Below are positions 21,501-32,889 of a DNA stretch of 64,000 nucleotides, one piece after another (the first letter of the stretch is position 1; each line of letters starts with the position of its first letter). The notes below the pieces were generated by a model, which was not told where the DNA came from, did no database searches, and saw only the letters and a list, made by a program, of their open reading frames with translations. The stretch is from Heliopora coerulea (Eukaryota > Cnidaria > Anthozoa > Scleralcyonacea > Helioporidae). Made by a program: the position numbers and the translations under genes. Where the stretch lies: contig JASJOG010000148.1 of assembly GCA_030142905.1 (NCBI GenBank), positions 402,501 through 466,500 on the forward strand. The letters run 5' to 3'.

Positions 21501-24237
21501 AATCCTTTCATTTACAACACTAGGTCAATATTTTTATAAAAAAGAAAGGCAAGACAGCCCTTTCCACATCTCCAAGTGTCCCAAGTATTTACAACCATGA
21601 ACAATAAACGATTGTTTTGTTCTTTAGTCTTTATTCTCTCATAAGAAAAAAATACATGTGCTATGTTACATTGAAATAAAGTTTAAAGCTATACCAAATT
21701 ATATTTAAAAATTAACCTATTTACAAATCCAGTCTTGAGTGTTAATTTTAGGATAGAGGCAACTTCTGTTATGTAAATTATGAGGTATTAAAAGTCTGAC
21801 TGGATGATTTTCTAAGGCAGTGGCTCTATTGAAAATTCTCATATCCTGATTCAGTAAAAGTACATAAATATTAACTGATATAGAAATATAACAATGTTTA
21901 TAGCATCTATCTAAAAACACTGAACAATCTTAAGATCTGAAATAGAGACCATAAGTAATATTCAGAAGTACTAAAGATCTAAACAAGTGGTTTATTTCTG
22001 CCTGATTATGTTCTTTCTAAAGCGTTCATAAAACATTTAAGCATTTGTTTACTTTAATTAACTTAAGTTTGACATGCATACTAAACTTACAGTCACTCAG
22101 GAATGTGATGCCGACCAAAAGTGGATTATTACATTGAGGTATATCTTTGATTGACAAGTAATTTATAGTGCTATATTTATTTTCAAAAATCCGTTCCTTA
22201 CATTTACTAGGCTTGCATGACATATGGTTATCTTTTGACCACCCTAAAAAGTGATTAACTAATTCTGCTCAACTGTCACAGTTTTTCCACACATGAGCAA
22301 AAATAGTGGAATCGTCTGCATATTTAAAAAGAACATAATTGCCATTATGTTCCATTTCAAGGTCATTCAGGGAAATATTAAAAAGATAGGGACCACTTAC
22401 ACTACCTTCCAAAGGTGGTTCTCTTTTTAACATCTTTCCAGCTAAAGACAATTATTAAAGGAAATGTGGTGTTGTCTACCATATAAAAAATATGAAATCA
22501 ATTCACAATATAAGGATTCTATGGTAACTGATTCAACTTTGCAGCTAACAGGGTTATGTTTAACACTATCAAATGGCTTGCTAAAATCCATAGTGAATAA
22601 ACACACAGCTTTGCATTCTTTGTCGCCTAGATATTTATAAACATGATGTTGGATGAATATGAGAGTGTCTGTACAGTTCCCTCCCTGTCTATAAGCAAAC
22701 TGAGCGGAGCTAAGGTTTTCTTCGACAGTACTCTCAACATATAGCTATGGCACACAGCCTTCTCAAAAGCCCTATAAAATGACCGGTGTGATGTTAATGC
22801 CATGGAAATTGTAGTTTTCCTTGGATACATCAACCTTAAGTAAAGGATTAATACTAGTACTCATCTACGGCTTTGGCCACAAGTGAGTAGACAGGGACAG
22901 GTCCCAAATGCATGTGATAATTGGCATTAGTAGGTCAGCACGGTTCTTCCAAACCCAGAATAGTATCACGTCTGGTCCTATAGCTGTTCTTTTTAGTTTA
23001 TTAGTATATTCCAGGAATGTCCACACCCAGTGCTATCATAATATCACTCAGTTGGTCAAATGAATTGGGGACAAGTTGCAATGCTGCAATACAGAGTCAA
23101 TGTTTTTCCACCAATCTCAACTTCCCATCACAGCTAGGGAATTTCTCCAATTTTCACTAATTACTTCTGAAATTCTGCTGTTAATTGATCTCAGATGTTC
23201 CTCACTGTTACGGGAGATTTTAGACTTTACCCTCAGCATAGATTTAACTAATAGAGTCATCCAAACTGGGTCCCATGACGATATTCAAATGCATTTAAAC
23301 AGCATACACTTATCCATAAGAGTTGTGATCTTATCCTCTATGAGATTAACTGCAACATCTATATTTCCTGCTACCAATACTATACTCCAATCCTCGGATA
23401 CTAGAGCTTTATAAACAGCCTGCTTGCAATGTTCTCTGCAGTTGTGTATTTGTAGCTTATGACAAACGGACTTTAGTTTGTTTCCGGCAGGTAGAACAAA
23501 ACCTTTATGATCAGTTCTCATTAACATATGAATAGGATATGTCTTTCCAAAAACATCAGTGCAATTGGTTAGGCAATTATGTTGATATGCATCACCGCTT
23601 CTTGGGAAATCAACCAGAACATTCCACCTGGACAATGCTTGGAGCTTAAGTGAGTCTAATTAATTCATAGCACCACCACATCAGGATGTCTATCCAACAT
23701 GATATCAACAAAGGCAATCAATTAACTCATAAGATCTGGATCCTGATACGGGTACTTTGGCGGGTTATAAAGGCCAATGATTGACAATCCATGACTGGAT
23801 GCGAATGACGAAGTCAAGCATATTAATTCATACAAACTACAATAATCAATATCCAAGACTTTCATGTTATTTCTCACATAGATAGCCACACCACCCTTTT
23901 TCCAGCCTAAATAAAATGTAGTTAGGAATATTTGAGACCAAGTCAGGAATGTGGGTCATTAAAACACGATTAAGTCGGTTTTCTTTGTTCTTTCCAGGTT
24001 TTTATCTGCCTAATAAACTTGCCAAGAACAATAGAGTATTTTAAAAGCTGGCGGAAATAGGGGTTAATGTACTGATTAGCTGTTTTACATAGGTATCTGG
24101 GATTATATATACAGTCCTCGGGACTATATATATAATCCCTGAAATGTTGATTAAAAAATACAAACAACGTTATCCCACGTCAAAGAAGAAAAAAATTGAA
24201 TACACCCTATATGTAATACTTAAAAACTGAGCAGGAG

Positions 24238-24284
24238 TGCTTTATCGGGATTTAAAATACGAGTGTTTTAGATCCGATAAAGCA
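24238..24284. repeat. 47-bp hairpin
   Basis: TGCTTTATCGG at 24238-24248 is perfectly complementary to CCGATAAAGCA at 24274-24284. The interior (GATTTAAAATACGAGTGTTTTAGAT) is also partly self-complementary. It is probably a tiny foldback or MITE relic in the LINE remnant. Confidence 0.6.
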
Positions 24285-24562
24285 TGAACTGCAAGTTTTT
24301 TAAATCTTCTAAAATGAACCTCCTAATAAGCTAATTCGTGAAGAAAGTTTGGAAATTTATCTTTCATAAGCAAAAAAAAATTGAACTTCTTCACATATAA
24401 AGGCACGTGTATCTTTATCACAAATATAGATCCAACATGCTTATGATTTTTTTTTGTCTTCTCATGAATTAATAATGAATTTTAGAAATACGTATATTAC
24501 ATCCTAGAATTCTATTCCCTGAGGTTTGTTTAAGAAAACCTCTTTAATCGAGTTTTAAGTCA

Positions 24563-24663
24563 GATAAATACCTCAAACATTGGCTTTAAGCCAAATAAAT
24601 CCCTTGGGGCCTTTGGCCCCTTGGGATGTATCTGGCTTAAAGCCTCTGTTCTCGGTATTTATC
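24563..24663. repeat. 101-bp foldback element
   Basis: The arms GATAAATACC ... GGCTTTAAGCCAAATAAATCCC and their complement fold around GGGGCC-TTT-GGCCCC (centre 24612-24614), with a few mismatches. The shorter repeat GGCTTTAAGCC is itself a palindrome. It has no coding capacity and looks like a complete miniature foldback element. Confidence 0.65.
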
Positions 24664-25767
24664 CTATACTAAGATGCATTTCAGAAATGATATTTAGGTT
24701 GGTCTTCAGGACCACTGGAGCATGTAGTCTGTTTTTTTCGACTTAGCTAAACCACAAATGTCAGGAAACAAGCACTGCAGAACAGCAAATTCAGCAATTG
24801 TAGAACCAGAGATGTGTTAACACAAGGTATAGGGATTAAACAACTCAGGTCAATTTGTCGGCTGTGATCCTTGACTATAGGACAACAACTATCCACCACA
24901 ACTATTTTCTGTAGCTTCATCTTATTATGAAGCATAATATTGCCAAGACTTATCCCAACAATTTGAAATAACCCATTATAGATGTGGACGACTTCACAGC
25001 AAAATTACAAAGGGACAAAAGCTTCTTACAATCCATAGAAATAAAACTATTTTGTGCATCATAACTGTTTGCAATAACAGTATCCCTGCTGCATGTTTTC
25101 TCCATCACTATCATGGGGCCCGGTTGAGGATGTACATCCATATATATATATTGATATCCACCAGGATGAAGAGCTCTGGAAAAGCTAATAAGGTCAAATC
25201 CATGGTGGTCCCATGACACAATAGGTCAGTGTACTCTTTCACCTGATGTGTAAACTGACAAAATACAGAAATTCTGCAATAGAGGTGGTTCAGAAACAGT
25301 ACTCTTAGTTTCCTTTTCATTAGTCTCAACTTCTGAGACATTAAATGCATTAATAAGACCAAGACATATGATAATATAGGAATATAAACCAAGAGCTCTA
25401 AAAATCATGGCAGCCATATTTGTGCTGAATACATGCCTCTCAGTTCCCAAAAATTAATTCCTCATCTATTCTACATGTAAAACGTCTCCTAGCATTACTT
25501 CTTTTTACTCCAGTAAAACGGTCATTCCGATTGTCCAAAGTTGCTCTTGTAGAGCCACTTGCATTAGGCACATTGCTTCCATCGTTTGCACTATGAATGT
25601 TGTTATTGCTGCTCTGTAATTCAACATGTGATTTTTCACAATTTCAGACTGTATATTTTCACTGGAACCGTGTATGTCAACAGGCATTAGAACAGTTGGT
25701 TGAAAATCAATTGGGTAATTGCCATGCTGGATGGCTGTTTGAGGCATCATTGCTGTACTGCATTGTA

Positions 25768-26230
25768 TGTGGGTCAAATGACTCACAATTTACACACACG
25801 TCTCAGATCATTTGGGAATCTCTGCCCTTACTGGAAAAAAACGTCTTAATCCTTCACCATCTAGTGTTCTGTCACATCTTACCGAAACTGGCCACTCTGC
25901 ATCTCTTGATGATTTCAAAATTCTTTCTTCCTGCAATTCAACCTGTCAACTTTTGATAAGCGAAAGCCTTTTAAACCATCTTTAAATGGTAATCTTAGCT
26001 CTGTTCCTCTTTCATTATTTTAGTAATCTTACACTGTTATTTCGTATTTCCAGCTTAGTACTTCCTGCAATATAATATCTCTAGCTATCTATTTATTCAC
26101 TGTAAACTGTAATTATATCTCTACTCTGATGTTGTGTGATGCAACAAAACATTAGTGCCCTTAACAAAACTTCATTTTTATTCTTAAACTGCAATTTCTG
26201 CCTTGCTCCTCTCTTGCTACAGTATTGAAA
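25768..26230 (+). repeat. Left pseudo-LTR of the Penelope-like element
   Basis: About 460 bp collinear with 28980-29435: TGTATGTGGGTCAAATGA at the start, TCTTGATGATTTCAAAATTC in the middle and CTCTCTTGCTACAGTATTG at the end. It contains only the last codons of the GIY-YIG domain plus 3' UTR. Confidence 0.8.
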
Positions 26231-26437
26231 AAGTGTTACAACAATGGTTCACTCGAAGCCTTCAGAAAGTTTCAGCATCTTGAACTTGGAAAAGCTAAAC
26301 TGGATTTATGCTATCTAAACAACTGCAAGAAACATTCAGTCATCCTGTGATTCCTATTGTTTAAACTTGCCAATCAACGTTTACAAAACTCAAGCACATA
26401 CCACCAACGTCAGAATAAACTTCTCCACGAAGAAAAA

Positions 26438-27131
26438 CAGTAAAACCTGAGTTTTACAACACCCCTTTTTATGACCAGTTTTTCTGGCACTGACGATTTG
26501 TAGTTAAAATATACCTGTGGTGAGCAACCACATTTTAGTGGTCAAAATAAGAAATTTTACATGTCACAAGTGACCACTGCAAATTAAAATTGCTGACCGT
26601 TCTACTCATGTGCCAAACCAGATTGATGAGTTAAGTTCGGCAGAAGATCAGCGTCCTCTTCTGCTGAACCTAATAGGTACAGCAGATTTAATTTGACCAA
26701 TCATAATTAAGTTTTGTCAGTTAAGTTCACCATTTGAATCAGTGCTGCTCCACAATCGCTCAAACTGTCTTGGCAAAGAGAATACAGGAAACAAGAAAAA
26801 CTGCACACTTACTGCTTCAATCTAGTTTTGATCACTTCTGTGCACTTATACTGTTGTGAATTTCTTTCAAAGCAGTTCACGCTGACCAATTTCTCTTCAC
26901 TTAATAAGTAGATGAACTTGAGCAAATTTTTGTGTGATTCTTAGTTGAATAAAGTAATTGTCAATTAATTTTTTGTTTGTTTGTTCAATCATAATAATAA
27001 TCTGCATTTTGCTTAAACTGACGCATTTTCCGAACACTAGGTCACATCACTACCTGTCTTAAGCAACCACCTGGCAGTTACGACCACTTTTGCCTGGCAA
27101 AAGGGGTTGTTGTAAAACTCAGGTTCTACTG
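26438..27131. mobile_element. 694-bp MITE inserted in the Penelope-like element
   Basis: The ends CAGTAAAACCTGAGTTTTAC and, at the right, the complement of CAGTAGAACCTGAGTTTTAC form inverted repeats of about 35 bp. The interior has no long frame. It contains an internal hairpin near 26633-26667 (TTCGGCAGAAGA with TCTTCTGCTGAA). CAGTARAACCT termini resemble pogo/Tigger-like elements. A TA follows the right end, but the left flank is AA, so the expected TA duplication is not intact. Confidence 0.75.
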
Positions 27132-27438
27132 TATTGGCAAAACATGTAAAAATCTACATCCTTTCATCACAATCAAACGTCGCTTACTCCAACTTAGCTG
27201 GCTTTGTCAGTTCCCTTGATTTTATTCATCTGAAAACTCAAAGAAACTTAGCCAACATGAATAAAACCAAGACTGAAAACTTTTTCGACTTTGTTCCATA
27301 GTCAAAACAACGAACTCAGTTAACCCTCACAAAGTGGTATTTAATTTCTCAAAGTGTCTGATTACCAATTAAGAAAAAATCATTCTTTTTAAAGGACTTA
27401 ACTTTTCAATCCCACCTAAAAAACTTGACTGTTGTAAT

Positions 27439-29070
27439 TTGTTAGCTCCTTTTGAACTTCTACATCACAAACTGAACGAGGAATGGATTCCTCCTTCCTC
27501 TGGATTCTATCCTGACTTCGTCAAAACTAAATTAAAGGACATTGCACTCAGTGGACTTAAGAGTTACCACCGCCCTACCTTTGTGCTGTCAGAGGAAGAA
27601 CTCAAAGTTCTCAATGGATTAAGGGATGATTAGGACATTGTCATAATGAAACCAAATAAAGGCAATGGAGTCCTCATACTTCATGAAATTGACTATAATA
27701 AGAAAATGGAAGAGATCCTACAAGACACCGGTAAATGTAAATGCTTTTGAATGATGATCCAATAAAACTCACACTTCAGCATGAAAACAAAGTCGGGAAC
27801 TTACTACATACTCTTAAGAAAGCTGAAGCTATCTCCCAAACAACCTATGAAAAACTCTTTCCTGCTGCTTCTTGAACTGGCATTCTTTATGGACTTCCTA
27901 AAATACATAAAAATAATGTTCCTTTTTGAGCTATTCTTTCTTCCATCAACACTCACTCCTACAAGATTGCCAAATTCCTTGTCCCATCTCTTCTGGTATA
28001 TATATGGTAAGTTACTTGACTTAAAGTTTAAGTTTAATTCTAACCACTTACTTATGGCCTGTTTCAAAATCACCTCTCATTTCACTAACATCCCAGTTGA
28101 CAAAACCATTGACATAGTAATCAATCATCTCTTTCTTAACACAACTCATTACCATGGTTTTTCTTGTGAGGAATTAAAGAAACTCTTACACTTTTCAGTT
28201 AAGGAGTGTCATTTTCTTTTTAATGGTTCCCTTTATGAACAGATAGATGGTGTTGCCATGGGCTACCCCCTTGGACCACTTTTCACTGATATTTTTTTAT
28301 CATTTCATGAAAGAAATTGGCTCAATAACTGTCCCCCTGACTAGTCATCGACACTATGTTGATGACTGTTTTCTATTATTTCATTCTCCAAGTCACATCC
28401 CTTTATTTCTTGATTTCCTGAATCAACATCCCAATATTAAATTTACTTCTGAAATCGAATCCAACAACATACTTCCTTTTTCAGATGTTAAAATCAATGC
28501 TCCAATTGATTATTTTCGACTTCAGTTTATCACAAACCTACTTTCACTGGCTTGTTTACCAATTTCAACAGTTTTATTTCTTTTTCTTACAAAAGAAGTT
28601 TAATTTTATCTCTATCACATCGTTTCTTTAACCTTTGTTCTAATTATGAAAACTTTCATAAGGAACTTGACACATTCAAAAACATTTTTAAACTCAGTGG
28701 TTCTCCCACTGACTTTTTTGATAAGTGCATTTGCTCATTTTTGGATAAAGTTTCCATTTCAAGGCCACTGCTTCACAATGTCTCCCAAAAAGTTTTGTAT
28801 TTCTGTCTTCCTTTTGTGGGCACTCACTCTCTTCAAATCCACACACAAATTCTTAGTTTTTGTTCCTCCACCTTTCCCCATGTCAACATCCATTTCATCT
28901 TTTCCACTTTAAGGACAGAATTCACAAAGGTCTGAGGTCTCATATTGTCTACTCTATTACGTGTCATTCCTGTACCTCATTGTATGTGGGTCAAATGATT
29001 CACCATTTATACACACGAGTCTTGAATCATGCAGGAATCTCTGCCCTTAATGGTAAGATGTCTTAATCCT
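27439..29070 (+). pseudogene. Penelope-like RT plus GIY-YIG endonuclease, broken
   Basis: Pieces in different frames read in PLE order. Fingers and palm blocks are at 28080-28345 (HFTNIPVDKTIDIVI, EQIDGVAMGYPLGPLFTDIF). YVDDCFLLF, the catalytic box, follows at about 28350, then ILPFSDVKI at about 28470. A thumb and linker region reaches 28900. GIY-YIG blocks are at 28930-29066 (VYSITCHSCTSLYVGQ, HLYTRVLNHAGIS). The RT in these elements is telomerase-like, and GIY-YIG nicks the target. At least four frame changes or stops make it non-functional. The 5' coding portion lies at 26285-26437 before the MITE. Confidence 0.75.
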
Positions 29071-29435
29071 TCACCGTCTAGTGTTCTGCTGCAGCTTACC
29101 AAAACTGGCCACTCTGCATCTCTTGATGATTTCAAAATTCCTTCTTCCTGCAATTCAACCCCTCGACTTTTGATAGGATAAAGCCTCTTAATCTCAAGAC
29201 TTAAACCATCTTTAAATGGCAATCTTAGCTATGTTCCTCCCTTGTTATCTTATATTTTCAACTTATAACTTCCTGTAATATAATACCTTTAGCTATCTAT
29301 GTATTAACTGTAAACTGTAATTATATCTCCACTCTGATGTTGTGTGATGCAACGAAATGTTATTGCACTTGATAAAACTTAATTTTTATCTTTAAACTGC
29401 GATTTCCACCTGGCTCCTCTCTTGCTACAGTATTG
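28980..29435 (+). repeat. Right pseudo-LTR (3' end) of the Penelope-like element
   Basis: Second copy of the repeat at 25768-26230, following the RT and GIY-YIG coding region. It ends at the shared word CTCTCTTGCTACAGTATTG. Confidence 0.8.
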
Positions 29436-29440
29436 GCTAA

Positions 29441-29811
29441 TTAAATGCATTAGATTGTTATGTGACCTGAATAAATAGCTAGGGTACCATGTGGACCCAT
29501 AATTATGGAAATAAATGCTGCTCATTCCATCAAGAAAATCAGGGGACAGTTACTTGAGGAAACCAATAAGCAAGTTTCGACAGCAGACCATGAACTCAAA
29601 GCCTTAAAACAATAATTTGACAATTTTGAAAAAGACCATCAGAAACAAGTTGAAGCATTCCAGTCAAAGACTTCAACCATAAGTAAAACAACAGCAAGTG
29701 ATCTTAAACAAGTATTACATTGAGAACTGAAGGTTAATGAGCAAATTGGGGAACCTGATCAAAGGGATAAACTCACTTTTGTAAGTTTGGTCAGACAGAT
29801 TATTACTGACG
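29441..29811 (+). other. Coiled-coil-like coding remnant
   Basis: The + strand from about 29510 reads HSIKKIRGQLLEETNKQV, then a stop, then DHQKQVEAFQSKTSTI, with more stops later. It is a Lys/Gln/Glu-rich heptad pattern of unknown origin. No start or domain can be assigned. Confidence 0.3.
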
Positions 29812-30243
29812 TGTAACGAGAAAACAAACTAAAGAGCTAAGATAACAACGAAAAACATTCAAAGCTTATCTGTCTTCACACTTTTAAAGCTTGCGACTCT
29901 GACAACCCAGCGGTGACAAAAGATAAAAGTTCCACCAGTAAAGCATCCTAACAACAACTGTTAACTCTATATTTTATATGAATGAAACTTAAATGCAGGT
30001 AACAGTCTTGAGCACACAAAACAATACACATGAAGGGTTGAAGCAAGTGCATTTGCATATTCTGTCCATAAACTATGACAATTCGCATAATTTCTAAAAT
30101 AACCTAATATGCTATATTTAGTAACAGTCATGACTCAAGTAATCTAGAAAGTTCTTACATTAGCATGAGTAAACAGTATGACTAAGAAATAACTATGAAA
30201 AGTTAATGTTCTAGATTGTTCTTAGAGTGAGACAACTGTCACA
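29812..30243 (-). repeat. Putative 3' LTR of the gypsy-type element
   Basis: On the minus strand a purine tract (GAAGAGGGGGAACGTT, 30260-30245) is followed at 30243 by TGTGACAGTTGTCTCAC, a typical polypurine tract then LTR start. A TATA-like ATATAAAATATAG lies inside. I place the end at a CA near 29812, which is a guess because no second LTR is visible for comparison. Confidence 0.4.
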
Positions 30244-30259
30244 TAACGTTCCCCCTCTT

Positions 30260-30829
30260 CAAAAAAGAAAGTTTTGTTATAAACTTTCATTGAAGTATCA
30301 CAGGAAAATTCTTAATCCCAAAAGGCACGACCTTATATTGATAAAGACCATTTGGCGTAATGAAGGCCGAAACTTCCTTAGCACGATCATTGAGAGGAAC
30401 TTGCCAACATACTTTGTGTTACCAATTCTATCTATGCAGTCATCCATGTAGGGAATAGGAAAGGTGTTGGACTTTGTAACATTAACTCTCCAGTAGTCTG
30501 TACACATACGATAGGTTTCATCAGGCTTTGGGACAAGGATACATGGTGAACTCCAATTACTCTGACTTGGTCCAACAAAGCCATTCTTAAGAAGATAATC
30601 TTGTCTTGCAAGGCTTTCTGTTTTATAGGATTGAATTGATAAAAGTGTTGTTTCACTGGTGTAGCATCAGGAAGATCAAATTAGTTCTTGTTGGGACACC
30701 TGGAAAAAAATGTTGGAAGTTGTAAATAAGCCTTTTTAAATCTTGATGTTGGAATGGCAAAAGATAAGTTAATTTAAAATCCAGATCCTTAAGAATGTCA
30801 GAGTTCTTTAGCTTGCTTGTGTCTGACAG
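30260..30829 (-). pseudogene. gypsy-type reverse transcriptase, N-terminal part only
   Basis: Directly after the integrase C-terminus the reading gives LKRLIYNFQHFFPGVPTRTN, then QHFYQFNPIKQKALQDKI, MCTDYWRVNVTKSNTFPIPYMDDCID and KYVGKF, in shifting frames. These are the opening RT blocks of Ty3/gypsy. The reading ends near KVVPFGIKN at about 30300 and runs into a polypurine tract, so the YxDD box and RNase H have been deleted. Confidence 0.75.
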
Positions 30830-31837
30830 ACTATAGTGTTCACATACATCATTCTCTCCCCTAGGATGCAGACTAACTGCATTTATATGACAAAACTCCT
30901 TATCTTTACACCTATCTGGGGTGATTAATATGTAATTATTTTCACTCTTGCTCTCGTTAACTACGTAAGGCCCAATGTACCTTGCCTGAAGGGGTTTTCC
31001 AGCAATGGGAAGCAAGACTAAAACCTTATCACCAGGCTCAAATTTCTGACTAGCGGTCTTTTTGTCGTACCTAGTTTTCATAAGGTTATCCCTAGCTAAC
31101 TCACACGGTTTTGTAACCGATATGTGAAAATCTGAAACATATTGCAAAAGGTTCAGAGTCATCCTCACTACACAAAATCTTTTCTTTCCGGAGTTTGACT
31201 GGTCTCTGCACCGTATGTCCAAAAACAAGTTCAAACAGACTAAAACCTAAAGACTCTTGTACTGACTCTCCAGCTGCTAATAAAAGTAAATAAATACCTT
31301 CGTCCCAGTCTTTTTCTATGTCAAAACAATAAGCCTTAATCATGTTTTTTAAGGTCTGATGAAATCTCTCAAGAGCACCTTGACTTTCTGGTTGATAAGC
31401 AGAAGATCAAAATTGTTTAATCTCTAACTTGTATATAACCTGAAATTGAAACCTTGGTCCGACTGAATCAACTTTGGGAGGCCGACAAGTGAAAAGAACT
31501 CAATCAAGGCCCTAACTATAGTAATTGCCCTTATGTTTTGCAAGGGTAGAGCTTCTGGGAATCTTGTAGAAGCACACATAGTCAACAAGTACTAATTTCC
31601 TGACTTTTTGCTAAAAGGGCAATACAATCTATAAGAGTCCTACTGAAAGGTTCTTCAAAAGCAGGAAGAGGTTTGTTCGGTTTGACAGGTATGACAAGAC
31701 CTACAAAACTGCACAATATCTTTCCCAAGACCAGGGCAGTAGAAATAACTTGATACCTTGGCATACACCTCAACACCTAAATGACCAGACATTGGGGTCT
31801 AATGTGCCAAACATAGTACTTTACTGCCCATTCATCC
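30830..31837 (-). pseudogene. gypsy-type integrase
   Basis: Minus-strand blocks in mixed frames run in integrase order. They are VKPNKPLPAFEEPFSRTLIDCIALL with the first catalytic Asp (about 31630-31700), QSDQGFNF with the second Asp (about 31450), and ESQGALERFHQTLKNMIKAY with the Glu (about 31330-31395). A core tail (GFSLFELVFGHTVQRPVKL) follows. The C-terminal DNA-binding domain is FEPGDKVLVLLPIAGKPLQARYIGPYVV, ending in CHINAVSLHPRGE near 30860. The DDE residues are still visible, but stops and frameshifts show decay. Confidence 0.75.
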
Positions 31838-32458
31838 TTGGCAGAAATATCTGGAGGTCTCCATTTCCACATTAACATGTATTTTTTTTATAAAATAGCA
31901 AACTGGATTTCTAGAAATATCATTGTCATCTACAGCTTTTTCAAACGGGGGCAAGATATCGGCATCTCTGTTTTGCTCTACAGTAAAAGAGGACTTCAAA
32001 ATTGGTTGGCCCTGATTTGAAAACCTTTCTTTAGATAAATTATATTTGTAAGCGTCATTTAATTGATGATTTTCAACAACGTTTCCCAGAAAAGTGTTAG
32101 ATAAATCAACGTCTACAACAACGTTTTCTATAGTTTGTTTCTTACTCGTAGCTTGAGTAACAGCACAAGAATATGCATGAGGAATTTTCTGCTCAATAAG
32201 ATCAGGAGCTTGATCACAACAGGGCTTATTTGTTAGAAGAGGGCCGCCTGGCACCTTGTCCCGAGCAAGGTCATTTCCTTCAAAAGGTAAAGAAAGCTTA
32301 ATTCCTAAAACTACAGGTCCTGAAACCAAATTCGAGGACAAGTAAACATTATGGAGCACAACGGATGAATATTGAAAAGAATCTACTCCTTTAGACTCAT
32401 CAGAAAATGGCGAAGTACATACCAACAATAGAGACTGCAAAGACACAGTAGTATACAA
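31838..32458 (-). pseudogene. gypsy-type protease region
   Basis: A 208-codon frame. The block GPVVLGIKLSLPFEGNDLARDKV corresponds to the conserved end of a retropepsin domain (usually ...FLLGNDLAGxKV). A spacer follows, then SDILPPFEKA-like sequence with DISRNPVCYFI, which leads into the integrase zinc-binding domain. The N-terminal half with the catalytic DTG is not found upstream. A frame change near 31880 separates it from integrase. Confidence 0.6.
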
Positions 32459-32889
32459 TAGGGGGGTATCAGCACAGTTTTCACAACCCCCAAAAAAACT
32501 GTACCTCCTACATGAAAATCACCCCTTTTTTTGGTATTTTTTATTTTTTTCTAAAACAGTTAAAAGTTTTGGTCAAAATCTCAGGGTTCTATTTATACTG
32601 ACTCAGCTGCTAAATATCTTTATATCCAGTAATAAATTTTTTTACAAGTTCAAATTAATATAATGTAGTTGCAACTTTAAGTTCTAATAATGGATAACTA
32701 TCACATTCAGTTTCCAATACAATTTCTGCCATAATTTTTTGTCATATATAAAATGTTTTTCAATGCAAAATCATCATCAATATCATCCTCTTCTTCTAAA
32801 AGTTGTAAGCAATCTTCATTAATTCTTTCTAATATATTATAACAAAGATTAAATATTTTTATAATTTCCATTGTGTACATTATAATACT

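Larger units (their letters stand above)
22026..25450 (-). pseudogene. Decayed LINE with 2A-like N-terminus, endonuclease and RT pieces
   Basis: On the minus strand the pieces follow LINE order. A leader region at 25219-24950 contains DVHPQPGP, like the leader motif of many LINE proteins. Endonuclease blocks are at 23900-23650 (VAIYVRNNMKVLDIDY, GLYNPPKYP). The endonuclease end and linker are at 23635-23285 (TDHKGFVLPAGNKLK, NCREHCKQAVYKAL). RT blocks are at 22833-22480 (FTMDFSKPFDSVKHNLL) and 22451-22269 (KYADDSTIF), and post-RT sequence runs to 22026. Frames change repeatedly and stops are common. The stretch 24180-24740 within it is occupied by foldback sequences. Confidence 0.65.
25768..29440 (+). 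mobile_element. Penelope-like retroelement with pseudo-LTR repeats, decayed
   Basis: A Penelope-type protein remnant (RT followed by GIY-YIG) lies between two direct copies of its own 3' end (25768-26230 and 28980-29435). Such partial tandem copies form the pseudo-LTRs typical of Penelope-like elements. The N-terminal coding part (KAKLDLCYLNNCKKHSVI, RLQNSSTYHQRQNKLLHEE at 26285-26437) follows the first repeat directly and is then split by a 694-bp MITE. Several stops and frameshifts occur in the RT. Sequence from 25451 to 25767 shows nothing recognisable. Confidence 0.8.
30245..32458 (-). mobile_element. Ty3/gypsy-type retrotransposon remnant with PR-IN-RT order (Gmr1-like)
   Basis: On the minus strand the order is protease-type region (32458-31838), integrase (about 31837-30830), then the beginning of reverse transcriptase (30829-30260), then polypurine tract and LTR. 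The usual gypsy order is PR-RT-RH-IN. Integrase upstream of RT is the hallmark of Gmr1-like elements. The RT is cut after the first motifs, so RT catalytic box and RNase H are missing. No 5' LTR is seen upstream of 32458. Confidence 0.7.
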
